NCBI RefSeq assembly: GCF_029227915.1
Contig: NC_079884.1
Coordinates: 23,624,001-23,684,000 of the forward strand
DNA from: Hydractinia symbiolongicarpus
Taxonomy: Eukaryota; Cnidaria; Hydrozoa; Anthoathecata; Hydractiniidae
Direction: 5' to 3'
DNA length: 60,000 nucleotides
Shown one piece after another: positions 47,401 through 58,400 of this stretch. The translations under genes were made by a program, and so were the position numbers. The notes beneath the pieces are model-generated. The model worked only from the letters and a program-made list of their open reading frames with translations. It was not told the DNA's origin and made no database searches. Each line of letters begins with the position of its first letter. Within the stretch, counting starts at the first letter, position 1.

Positions 47401-47626
47401 GCAATTGTACATGATATAAGAAAGAATATCAGGTGATACAGGCATGGCCGTGAGTAAAATGACTGGCGTGTGGTAGGTCACAATTCTAAAGTTGCATGGC
47501 GTGGAATAAACATCGCACGTCTGAGTTTTATTTAGGGGTGCGATGAAAAATAGTAGGCATGCAATTCCTAAAAAACTTCCTAGGAAGAGTATAATTAAAA
47601 ACGAGCTAATACATTCAATGAACCAC
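47389..47626 (-). CDS. Possible membrane-protein exon, unknown family
   Basis: Minus-strand open frame after a plausible acceptor (TTATCTCAG at 47627). Encodes WFIECISSF, a hydrophobic helix LIILFLGSFLGIACLLFFIA, then PLNKTQTCDVYSTPCNFRIV. No match recognised and no partner exon found; it may be chance. Confidence 0.2.
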
Positions 47627-48408
47627 CTGAGATAATTACAAAAAAATAAACAACAAGCCGGGTGCAAGTTTTACGGCTTTAAAACCAGTCACAAATGATT
47701 TCTGTCGCGGAGGCCACAGTAACGGGGATTTTGCTGGTCAGGCAAATCATTTATTCTGCAATTTATGAATGTTAAAAATTATATGATACAATGGGGTTTG
47801 CTTCGACGAGCCAACATTATTTCTTTCATGTGACATGCATAACCTGAAAATACTACAAATTCAAAGTCTTGATTTAAGTTGATTTTCTATTTTGTGCATT
47901 GCTCTCCACACAAATCCTGAGGTTCAAAAAAGTTCAAAAAAAGTTCAAAAAATTGAATAGCGGCTAAAAATAACAAAGCTAACCATGGATCACGAAAATA
48001 TAACTTATAAAATAATATTTCGTTATTGTCAAAGATTCTTTTGTTATATTATATACTTATTATTCAAAATCCTGGCAATTATACTTTCCTAAAGAACGCA
48101 ATGATCACACACCCCAGGAGTAATAGTCATTTTTGTTCTATTGTAAAGAAGTTAACCAACAAAAGCCTATTAGCAAAATAAATATTAAAAAAGTAAATTC
48201 AGAGTACCAAGTTCTGAAAACAAAATCTCTCAGCTAGCCAAACTAAAGATTTTTATTTTGAAGATTTGATGTGTGAAAACAAACTGGATAATCAAGTTAA
48301 ATAATGTCCAGTTGTAGCACATTTAAAGCAAAAGTAACAGACCAGTGTTTGCAAGCGAGAAATATGAATGTACCAATGATTATGGACACTGAAAATGTAT
48401 ATATGTCT

Positions 48409-48475
48409 ATAATTTAAACAATAAAACCTGTTGATAAGGTAGGTTATAATCCGACTACCATGATCAATGAGCAAG
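48409..48475. repeat. Direct repeat copy A (~65 bp)
   Basis: Nearly identical to 49289-49355 (TAAAACCTGT(T/C)GATAAGGTAG, GTTATAAT(C/T)(C/T)GACTACCATG, with few differences). The second copy directly precedes the LINE fragment. Confidence 0.85.
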
Positions 48476-49288
48476 CAGGGGATGTCAGGCTTTCTACATC
48501 TACTTTCTACATAAAACATTTGGACAGATGCGTGTGTGAGGCTTGTGTATCTTATTATTACTTGATATTATTATCACTTGTTATCTTTACGGTGAGGCAC
48601 ACCCTTTTATGAATCCTGATATTATTATTATGTGGTAACGCACACTGTGCCAATACTGGACAGCTTGTGCATTCCATCTTTAGCTCATGATTATGGAAAA
48701 CACATGTTTTTTGAGGTGCAGAAGACACCATATGTGATTATTGGTTTATAGTGAAGTGCAAGTGTACCTTCATGATTGAAGTGGAAGAGAAATAAATAAC
48801 CTTCATGCATGAGAATAAATTATTAAATAAGTATATAATTAATAAACTAAATATATAATTAATCAATTAAATAATAAGTGATAGGGAAATGTACAATTAG
48901 TTGTGAAATGTACCACGTGAATAGAGGAAATGAGTATGTAATTCATGCATGAAGAGATCTGGGTCATGCCTTGGAAACCATTCACAATATTATGATCCAT
49001 GAGGACATAAGCTTGTGAGGGGCAACCAAAACGTGCATACTCTTAGGAAATTACCCTCTTTGCCTTGGGCAAGCATTTTGGTGTGATTACCTTGTTATGA
49101 TTACTCTGCTAGTAATGCATGCATTATCTGTCCTGCCTTACTCAATTATTTTCTCACCCGGCATCTGATCCATTCCCCAAATTTACAAATTGCGTTCCAT
49201 GCGTATAATGTTGGATACTAAAAATGTGCCATAATACAATATTCTCGATTAATAAGTGTGTTTTTACTGAGTAACCAAGACAATTAAT

Positions 49289-49355
49289 ATATATCTATAA
49301 TTTAAACATTAAAACCTGTCGATAAGGTAGGTTATAATCTGACTACCATGGTCAA
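49289..49355. repeat. Direct repeat copy B (~65 bp), abutting the LINE 5' break
   Basis: See copy A at 48409. It ends at or just before the first recognisable LINE codon (NYHHLYADD). Confidence 0.85.
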
Positions 49356-49481
49356 TTCAAACTACCACCATCTATATGCAGATGATACAATAATTATTTC
49401 GTCTCATAAAAACTTGATACCCTTGTCTCCCAGGTCGAGTTAGAACTTTCGCAAGACGACCTCTGGCTGAATAATAACAAA

Positions 49482-50168
49482 ATGACTATTAATACGGACA
49501 AAATTGAAACAATCTTTTTCGGCAACCACAGCCAGTTAAAAAAAGTTGAGAACAAAACTATCAACTATATGGGTATTCCTTTGAAGAGGAGCGAAAAAGT
49601 TAAATATCTTGGGGTAACATTTGATCAAAAAATGCAATGGGAAAAGCACATTAATGACATAAATAGAAAAATACTAATTAAATATTCTAAAATTAGAACC
49701 ATTGCATCCTGTTTAAAACCTCACACAAAAAACCTTTTAATTAATGCACTTGTCATGTCATATTTTAACTACTGCTCCTCGGCATGGGCTTGTGCCACCC
49801 AAGGTAGATTGGGAAAACTAGAAAAACGATTAAAATGTGTCCGTACCTTTCCTGGGAAAGAGAGGGAATATTCAATGAATAATTTACTCATCAAAAACGA
49901 TGCCATATTAGTTTTCAAAGCCATGAATCACATTGCTCCTGATTACATGCGCTCAAAATTCCTTTTGACAAAAAACTGTCATAATCATCAAACAAGAGGA
50001 GCTTCAAAAAACAGGTTCACACTTCCCTTGGACAACACGGAATTTGGCAAAAAAGCCTTCCCATTTAGAGCTGCAAAAGTGTGGAATAATCTTCCAGACC
50101 AAGTGACCTGTGATGGAAGTCTGCTTTCGTTTAAGACTTCCATCTCTAATGTATTTGGCAAATTCTAA
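49482..50168 (+). pseudogene. LINE ORF2 C-terminal fragment (228 codons)
   Basis: Longest open frame in the window. Lacks endonuclease and most of the RT fingers and palm because of the 5' truncation. The first Met is internal to the RT domain and not a real start. Confidence 0.85.
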
Positions 50169-50357
50169 TGGAGATCACTTTTTAACTTTTTAATTTTTGT
50201 TTTTTATTCTTCTTCTTTTCAATCAGTTACTATGTTTGATTGAGCTGAGGCAGTCTAAGGTTTATCATTTTTTGTTTCTTTTTTGTTCTAGTGGCCCCCA
50301 GTGGAAACAATCCACTAACTATAGGTTTTTGTGATTTTCTGGGCTAGCTACTTTAAA

Positions 50358-50359
<2 letters not shown>

Positions 50360-50408
<49 letters not shown>
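50360..50408 (+). repeat. (ATT)n microsatellite, LINE 3' tail
   Basis: About 16 uninterrupted TTA units closing the LINE 3' UTR. Confidence 0.95.
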
Positions 50409-50739
50409 GCTAGTAGGTAGATAGGTTGGTATTTTACTTGGCTAGCCCAACAAATATTAAGGCATATACCCTGTCTATTATTTCTAGGAGAGGCAATGGC
50501 TTAGATGGAAAGTTCTGGAGTATATCACATGGCTAGGGTAACCCAAGGCTATGGTAACATTCACTTGTCCATATTGAAGGGAAGGGAATCATAAGGATGA
50601 TAAGGTCGATTTGACATTTTGTGTGACAACAGAGAAATAATAGCTAATGGATGCGTCCAAAGTTGCAAAGGGTAGGAATTTTTGTCTTAAGCTATGGTTT
50701 TCCTAAAGAAAAAGGTATTCTTGTATTTTCTTATTTAAA

Positions 50740-50830
50740 AGATTCCTAGCTAAGGTAGCTAGCAAGCTAAAAGTAGCTATCTAGCTAGCTAAAAGTAGCT
50801 TAGATAGCTCTAGCTTCTTTTACTTGCTTA
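50740..50830. repeat. TAGC-rich simple sequence
   Basis: Repeated AGCTAGCTAAAAGTAGCT units, about 90 bp. Confidence 0.7.
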
Positions 50831-51049
50831 ACAGCTACGCAGATTTAGCTTTGCCTGCTCGTAAGCTTAAAAAAACTTCAACATAATAAAAAAAGAAGAA
50901 ATAAAGCTGCTACAGGAAATAACACAGGCAATTTTAGTTTATTGTGAGAGAAACATGCCAAAAGTTAACTTACCTTAATCTCCTAATATTGCTGTGCAGT
51001 ACAGCAGCTGGACCTGTCTTGTGCACGCGGAAAAGACGTGCGCAATAAA

Positions 51050-51775
51050 ATGTAAATGTTCTGCCCGGATAATAAACGCTGTCCTGATTAAGTACGGCAG
51101 CTTGCCCCGGTTAAGAACAGAGCAGAAAATACATAATCAGGGCAACATAATCAGGACAGGCCGGCTTATTACTCAAAAAATATTATTTGGCACTTATAAA
51201 AGGAACATAATCAGGGCAGGCCAGTTTATATACAACAGTCTAATATTATTTCTCACTTATTATAGAACAAACATAATCGGGGCAGGCCGATAGAACAAAT
51301 ATAATCGGGGCCGACCGCTTTTATATCATTCCTCATCACTTCTTGCACTTGCAAATAGCCCTGGTGGCAAAGTTGTTGTTGTTCTCAAATGAAACGAAAT
51401 TTCGTGGCAAATACTAAATTTTTGGATTCGCAAGTTTAATAACTTTTCACTAAACTTAATTCTCACAAAAAGAATAATTTAGATTCCGTGAAATTTAGTT
51501 ACTTCAAAGTATATTATGTTAAAATGTACTTACTACACGAGTAGTTTATTCTACGAATTACGTCGAGACTTTTTTCTTTCGTCATGTCTAGTTTTTAGGG
51601 GTGTTCTATCTTCCAGAGAATGTTTAATTCACAAAAGTTCGAAGAAAATGCCAATCACAGCCTGCCTGCCCAGCCATTATATCAGCGTTCATAATCCGGT
51701 CACCACGACATAACCAGTGCAAAAAAACATAATCGGACCATGCGTACATAATCCGGCTGTCCGGGTTGTAAACAG
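51050..51775. repeat. Cluster of ATAATC(A/G/C)GG motifs
   Basis: At least eight copies of (AC)ATAATCNGG, often followed by GGCAGGCC or ACAGGCCGG (about 51,135, 51,150, 51,207, 51,271, 51,300, 51,690, 51,729, 51,748). Spacing is irregular. It resembles the subterminal repeats of a DNA transposon, but no transposase was seen. Confidence 0.6.
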
Positions 51776-52157
51776 GCCGTTTTCGCATTTTGGCAGAACA
51801 TAAACACAACTGGCCGTAAATGATGTGACAATTTTACTATGGAGGTACTCTTCAGGCACTAAAAAATGTACTCAGTCATCTCTGTGTGGGTATAATATGT
51901 ATAGATTTAAATAGAAAGCATGTTGTTAAAGTATTCCCTTAACTGGTCGTCATCAGTGCCAATAAACAAGTTGGCAGAAATCATTTTATATGTGTCCTAG
52001 CGTACCACCATAGTAGGTGACTCCATCATTTTATGTATGACTTTAAGTAAATATCACACTAAATAAATAAACAAAAAACTACACTGCAGGTACGAAAGGG
52101 GTGTGTGCGTAAAATTTATGAATATATGCTAAAGCCTTCGTTTGTAAAATAATGTGT

Positions 52158-52227
52158 ATTGAATTAGAATTTCATAACAAGATGAGACAGGCCAATGCCT
52201 TATCTTGTTCTGAAATTCAAATTCAAT
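52158..52227. repeat. 70-nt imperfect hairpin with 12-nt loop
   Basis: 29-bp arms with four mismatches (ATTGAATTAGAATTTCATAA against the complement ATTGAATTTGAATTTCAGAA) around a GC-richer loop. Size and mismatches resemble a pre-miRNA, but a decayed MITE is equally possible. Confidence 0.65.
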
Positions 52228-52870
52228 CTTTATTGGTTAGTAGATAGGTAACCAATTGACTAGTTCATATATCAAAGCCTTCTCTATAGCCATGCTCACA
52301 CCAATGCGAATAACGTATTTTCATGTTATGTTCTGTATGCATTCGTGCAAATTAGATAAAAATTAGCATGCGAATAAATAAATAACGTTATGCGCATGGA
52401 TGTGAATCAGGCTTAATTACTCAGATCTGTATCGAATGCAACGTTTAAAAATAAGATCTCCATCAAGCGAATATCGTCTGCTCGGTCTTTACCGATCTGA
52501 GCAAAGGAACAATTATCCCTATTCACCATAGACGAAAGAAAATACAGCAAATGTTCTTTGTGTTTTTGTTCTTTTTATGTTCAGTGTACAGGAGACTGTT
52601 CTTTGCAAACACTTTGAGCAAAAATGATTCCTCAAATATAAACAAAGTTTACGTGAGCATACTCACAGCTTAATTGTTACAAGCTTATAAAAGTTACCGT
52701 AAATGATCGATTAAGCCCCCACTCCCGAATAAATAATATTCGAATTCACTGTAATTTCAATATAGTATATAGAGACTGAGAAAATACTACTATAAACAAT
52801 TGATTAAATGGTTTTTATTTTGTAGGTTGAGGTATTAATAACACTCGTGGTTATAATATCCAATTCAAAG

Positions 52871-53284
52871 TTAGGGTGTTTTTCTTTTTTTTTTCAACTT
52901 GTCGAACAATATAATTCCAAATATTTTGCTCCCTGTCAAAGCAACATACTTTGCTGGAACAACAAGTCCGACCTCCCTTCTTCTCTTTCCAACCACAAAT
53001 GCTTCAAGTTTGTTTTCAGGCGCTGCGTTTAAAAAGTTTGTAAGTAAACAAGAAATTTCTATTGGTAGATATCCAACCAGTAGTGTTACTTCATCGGTTG
53101 ATTTAAAAACGCCAATAGCATTTTTATCATATTCGATTGCTTCTTCCCGGGTGTCTGTTTTGCATATTAATTTTTGTCCAATATGTGGTGCCCAAGCGTC
53201 TTTATAAATATGATGTCCACAAATAACTGTCTGGAACTCAATTTTAAAATTCATTTTATACGATACTGACAATGCTCTAGACAT
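52871..53284 (-). CDS. HIRAN-like domain protein, 137 residues, inside a transposon
   Basis: Uninterrupted ORF starting MSRALSVSYKMNFKIEFQTV. It has VICGHHIYKDAWAPHIGQKL, an acidic segment with YDKNAIGVFKS, then VGYLPIEISCLLTNFL and a basic KKKRK end. The order '...iG..l.c......YDknAIgV.....vGylP..is' fits the HIRAN fold, a DNA-binding beta-domain known in HLTF (family knowledge). It is the only intact ORF of the element and lies 145 bp from the divergent transposase start, so the two may share a promoter. Confidence 0.6.
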   Translation of the reverse strand: MSRALSVSYKMNFKIEFQTVICGHHIYKDAWAPHIGQKLICKTDTREEAIEYDKNAIGVFKSTDEVTLLVGYLPIEISCLLTNFLNAAPENKLEAFVVGKRRREVGLVVPAKYVALTGSKIFGIILFDKLKKKRKTP

Positions 53285-53428
53285 CTTTTAAAGTTTTATT
53301 CGTCGTGACAAATAAAACCAACGTTATAATCGTATCGTTCTCGCTCTGAGAATTCGAATTCAAATGTTTAGGTAATTCGAATGTTTTGTTTTTGAATAGA
53401 ATTTTGTTTAATTCTTTTTTTTCTGAAA

Positions 53429-53890
53429 ATGGAGCTAGGAGAGCCGGAAACAACTTCTCACAAAGGAGAGAAAATAAGTTCTTATACGATTAAGTTTAAA
53501 CTTGAAGTTGTTGAATTTGCGGAAAAAAATCAATTGGAGCTGCTGCGGTGAAATATAAAGTTGACCACCATTTTATTCGTGATTGGAAAAAAAAAGGATG
53601 ACTTACAAGAGCTTTTAAAGTCAGTTAGTAACAAGAAAAGAAAACGTTTACAAGGGACTAGAAAAAAACCTTTGAGCGATGAAATGGAGGAAAAAGTACT
53701 AGAATGGATTGTTTAACGTCGTACGAAGATGCTTAGTATGTCAAAAAAACTTATAAGGAAGAAAGCAATTATTGTCTATGAAGATTTGAAACGTACAGAT
53801 CCAGATGGGTATGACGAAAAACTTGAAGCAACGAATGGTTGGCGTTTTAAATTTATGAAACAAAATAGCCCAGAAAGATCCCATTTAACA
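53429..53890 (+). pseudogene. pogo/CENP-B-type transposase N-terminus, frameshifted
   Basis: Starts MELGEPETTSHKGEKISSYT, then KFKLEVVEFAEK. After a slip in an A run comes SIGAAAVKYKVDHHFIRDW, a Psq-type HTH. A second slip leads to KDDLQELLKSVSNKKRKR and LSDEMEEKVLEWIV, a stop, then MSKKLIRKKAIIVYEDL and ATNGWRFKFMKQN, the CENP-B/Tc5 HTH ending in W..rFm. Two frameshifts, one stop, no DDE region. Confidence 0.75.
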
Positions 53891-53974
53891 CCCCCTCCTC
53901 CCGAATAAGCCCCCTCCCCCAAAACCCATTTTGACAAATAAGTCCCCAGGGTCTTAATCGATCATTTACGGTAT

Positions 53975-55464
53975 AGTTGTTTCAGGCCATAAAAGGATAA
54001 CATTTAGCTGCAAATCATCATTTTAGCTAAAAAAAAACTGTATATAGATTGCAGAGACTGTAAACTGGTGTGTTAAATCCTCTAGTTGCGCGAAAAACTC
54101 GCGTAAAAAGCCTTGGAATTAAGAAGGGTAATGCTACCGTTAAATAAGATTTGACACCGGAGCAAATTAATCATTAAGTCTACGTAAAGAGACAGCCATA
54201 TTAAAACTGTTTGTTTTATATGGAAAATACGTTTGTAACCACTTGTGGAACAATTTTTGGAATTTTTCTTTCTATACTTTATGACATTTTGTCCAAGATT
54301 ATAAATGTTAGTAATAACTCTTTTTCGCTAGGTTTTATATTTGTCTATTAGGCACCTGCATGCTAATTTTTAGGTCCCATACCTCTTAGAGCTTTGGATA
54401 TTGACTCAATAGCACCCCTTATATTTCTATGAAATCCTTATAATCGGGCCACCGTGTTTGATATTGTACTGTAAAATAAAAATCCCTAGGTCAAAAGTAC
54501 AGACCGCAAGCTTGGCTTCGTATTACACAGTACAAAATCATAACTATATATATATATCGATATCCGTTTATTACCGTAATGCTTCCAATAAACCCTCCGT
54601 CGAATAGACGCCCTCCTTTTCAGTCATTTTCAGTTGTTTTGCTTTTATTTTATTCCCTGAATCTTGATTGATGAAATGATAGCATAACCTTTATAGCATA
54701 AATTTAATAAACGCCCCCTTGAATAGACGCCCACCAAGAATGTCCAAAATTTTTATAAACGCCCCGGGCGTTTATTTGAAGAATTGCGGTATTGATCAAA
54801 GTAAGAAATTTGGATGCTAGTATCATTGTTCTGGCTTTTGTCGACGTAAGTATTCTAAAAATCTTTTATACTGTAAAAAAACTCCCTAAGAACGGAAATA
54901 ATTTACAGCTATATTTTTTATTATCATTGTTCTTTTGCCCACGATATGTATCAAGGCAACTGTAATGTGAGTCTGGTCTGTGAATCTATATAACACTTTG
55001 GAGGAAGATAACACCTTGGAGGCCAAGATAACACACATCAGCGGTTTTGAATATATTTGTTGAGGTACGATTAAAATTTTATATACTTCGGAATCTTGAC
55101 TTAAAACTTATGGATGCGTCGCACTCTAGCATGGAGGCACTTTATTAAAAACATTTATTTTGAATAATTGCATTGGCAAATTTCCTGCCCAGTAATTAGC
55201 ATGCTGGGGGAGGGTACAATTTACACAGCTTGTTGTAAGTGAACAGCCTGAACAAATTTTACTTTTTTTGACCTCCTGAAAATAGTAAATATGAAACAGT
55301 AAACATATTATATTTTAATAACTTAAAACACACAACAAACGGGGGTCATCAGAAAGGATTATTTTTATTAAATAAAAATATTTACAAAAGTTTAGCAAGC
55401 AAAAGACGAAACAATAATTTTTGATAAAATTTTTTGTAAATATAATATTTTAAGTAATTTTAAA
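53975..55464. other. Intergenic region and calumenin-like gene 5' flank
   Basis: Includes the 220-bp MITE at 54572-54791. The 5' UTR/promoter of the gene starting at 55465 should lie in the right part; no clear TATA box or initiator stands out. Confidence 0.5.
54572..54791. mobile_element. 220-bp MITE, TA-flanked inverted repeats
   Basis: The left end TACCGTAATGCTTCCAATAA pairs with the right end read inward, TACCGCAATTCTTCAAATAA. GAATAGACGCCC recurs near both ends. TA at each border suggests a Tc1/mariner-type parent. The TACCGTAA opening resembles that of the element at 52697. Confidence 0.8.
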
Positions 55465-58400
55465 ATGGTACGTTTCTACCTGATATTATTTTTATCAATC
55501 AAGCTGTGCTTATGTCAGCACGAGTCTCATATTGAGCAAGATCATAAAGCATTTCTGGGAACCAGAAAGAATGAATTTGACGAGTTATCCTTAGAAGAGG
55601 CCAAGCGAAGGCTGAGGTTTGTACAGTAATCAATTCAGTTATACTGTGAAAATGTGTTGTTTGTCTGTGAGCAAAAGACTAAAATTGTGGAGGCGAATTC
55701 TTGTGGATTTTTTATGTGTAGTTTCGAATTGGTGTCTTAAGCCGGATCTCCACGAGGCCAAAAATGTTGAGGCGGACTACTTTCTCGCAGCGGGACAGGC
55801 GCACTGGTAGATATTGTTTAATATTTTCAAAGTAGAGGCAAAAAATGTAGAGGTACGAATAGTAGGATCTTTTTCTACTTTTCGCGTCTACTTTAAAAAT
55901 TAGCGTAAGTGTAAACAAACTTCTTGATTTTAAGCATTTAAGAAAAACATCATACGCTCCTTCCTTTGTTGGTATGATTCTTAATAATAATATGAATTTA
56001 GCTGCAAACCAACCAAAACAATTGCAAGGTCGTTGTAACCATCTCCACGAGGCTGAAAAAATAGCGGCGAAAAAAGTAGTCCGCCTCGACACTTTTTTTT
56101 GCCTTGCGGAGATCCGGCTTTATAAAACTGCGACAATTGCTTTTTTAGTATTAATTTCTAAGACATATTCTGTTATACATAAGCTTTTGTAAATTTAAAG
56201 GCATCCATTCCCCTATTTTTTATTTTATTTCATTTCTATGTTTTTGTAAAAATACGTTTTTTGTAAAAAAATGAAAAACAGCCAGGATAGAGCAGGCTCA
56301 AAACAAACAAAATAAATTGTTGAAAACTTTAAGCGGTATCATTATCTCATTGTCTTTGCAGGTTGCTTGTCCCGCACATTGATTTAAATAAAGATGGTTT
56401 TATAACCGCGAAGGAGTTAGAGATCTGGGTACGAGATAAATACGAATCATTATTGGATACTGATGATGTTGATGCGGTATTTCGCGAGGCAGATGTCAAC
56501 TTTGACAATGAAGTTACATGGTCTGAATATCTCTGGCGACATTTTGGAATTCGGGATAATGGTAAATATTTCCTTGACAAAAGTCTTAAAGTCTATAGAG
56601 TTGTTAATGCTTTGTTTATGAATAATTCCCTTTTAAATATAAAGCGAACAGGGTATCACCAACGTAAGTGAGTTAATTCTTTAACATAAGACATCGGTCA
56701 CGACTAGTAAGCAACAGTGATCTTGCTTCTTTTCCTTTTAATGCATTCTGCCACTAACGCATCTTAAACCTGATGACATATTTTGACGCATCAATATGCG
56801 AAAAGCGATATGAAATTATTAAATAACTTTAGGGAAGACATTTTCGCTAAAAGAAACTTACGCGAGTTTTGCGATTTAACGTCGAATTTGCGAAACTAAA
56901 TTCCCAGAAATATTTGATTTTTTTTAAGTTGCGTATTCAAATTTTAATCTTCCAAATTCGCGAAATTAAATTATCGCGAAAAGTTTAAGTTTCTGTAGTA
57001 TGCCAAAAAATTAGATTCTTGCTAGGTATATCAATGGCTAAGGTACCCCCTTTCTCTCTCTTTACTGTCATTTACACCTGATTATATTGGGAAATTTCTA
57101 AATTTACTTTACTCGAAAGTTTAATTTCTCTGAGAAAGCGAAAATTTATTCCCTTGGTGTAAAATGGTGTTTTTTAACTTGTATCCAAAGTTTTTGTATT
57201 TATCATTAATGTTAGGAAGCTCTGCAGTAGAAATATGCAAAAACCTTTTTTCTGATAAATTTTTGCGGGGATTAAATCTCGCACATTTCGCGGATTGGGT
57301 ACTCCGCGAAAATATGTCCCTTCAAAAATTTGGGAACAGGCCATCCGCAAAAATTTGTCCTGCGAAAATTTTGAAAAATTGCTCGATCAGCGAAATTTTA
57401 ATTTTTTGTTTTTCTTTGTTTTCAAAGTGTGAGGCTTCCTTTTTTACAAGCCTAATTTTTCAACCGAGTACTGAAAATAAAAAAGATAAGGGAAAACTGG
57501 GATTAAAAAAGGTCTCGAATCAGTTGACCCTTTTAAGAATATCGATCTTTTACTGCGAGCTTCTAATGCAGATGATCAACTAAATTTGAGTCCTCCTTCC
57601 GGCCTTACGTACAAACAATCGAAAGTTCCTGACACCCTGCGAAGTGAAATAGCAGCAGTGCATGTTACAGATAAGGAATCAGCTTTCTTCAATTAAAATT
57701 TTTTTTATTTTTTTATCAATCGTGTTTATTCTACCTGAGGTTATAGTTGTGTTGATAGAGCTTTGAACTAAAATGCAAAATTACACTTTGTCTCGGTCGG
57801 TGTAGAAATGACCGATTAACGAAGTTCGATGAGACAGTGCCATTCCGCCCCGAACCCTTTTGACAACTTATTTTACCTTCTTCAAAAAATTGCTACTATG
57901 ACGTCATATCCGCGAAATTAAATCCCTGCGAAAAAGTTGAACATCCCTCAACCGCGAAATTTAATCCCCGCGAAAATTTATCCCATTAAAGTATAGAAAG
58001 TTGTTCGATTACTGTTTACTTCTACTCAGTTTATCATTTTAAAACCATTTTTTGAAATTTATCTGGCTTTAAGAAAGTATACTTTATATACTTTTACTTC
58101 ACAGTTTAGACAGTATTCTCAACATGGGTGTTCATGTATCCTTAATATATTAAATTTTAGCTTCTGATGCAATGACATCGAGTATGAAAGAACAATTTGC
58201 GCCCTACATCGTACGTGATACCAGACGTTGGAAGTATGCAGACCTGAACGCAGATAATACTTTAAATGAGAACGAATTTCACATGTTCATGAAACCAAAA
58301 GAATTCTCCAAAATGATGTCTTTAGTTGCTCAGGTAATGTTTTCATTTCGGTCACTTCATTTATTTGGTCGTACATTTCATCATATTTATTCAATACTTG

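Larger units (their letters stand above)
44805..49288. other. Intergenic region upstream of glycogen synthase
   Basis: Should hold the glycogen synthase promoter and perhaps a 5' UTR exon, but no motif stands out. Contains the inverted-repeat element at 45881-46650, a duplicated block at 47138-47400 and one low-confidence membrane ORF. Confidence 0.5.
49357..50408 (+). mobile_element. 5'-truncated LINE ending in an (ATT)n tail
   Basis: Begins within reverse transcriptase at HHLYADDTIIISSHKN, with the YADD catalytic box at ~49,376. A frameshift near 49,420 leads to LSQDDLWLNNNKMTINTDKI and an intact 228-codon frame 49482-50168. That frame holds VKYLGVTFDQKMQWEKHIND, LVMSYFNYCSSAW and WNNLPDQVTCDGSLLSFK, all typical of the C-terminal part of CR1/L2-like LINE ORF2. 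The 3' UTR ends in ATT repeats. It is from a different family than the fragment in the receptor intron. Confidence 0.85.
52697..53971. mobile_element. 1,275-bp TIR element with TA flanks carrying HIRAN-like and pogo-like ORFs
   Basis: CCGTAAATGATCGATTAAG occurs at 52697-52715 and, perfectly inverted, at 53953-53971. TA precedes and follows, as expected for Tc1/mariner/pogo transposition. Further in, both ends carry CCCCC...CCCGAATAA sequence. Inside are a minus-strand HIRAN-like ORF (52871-53284) and a divergent plus-strand pogo-type transposase N-terminus (53429-53890). There is no catalytic domain, so it is a deletion derivative. Confidence 0.8.

Noticed and set aside
49482-50168. Intact 228-codon gene
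   Set aside because: It is the C-terminal end of a LINE ORF2 that begins in another frame at the YADD box; the Met is internal.
55619-56192. Several overlapping frames on both strands in calumenin-like intron 1
   Set aside because: They lie in and around the inverted repeats of the MITE and lie between two in-phase exons.
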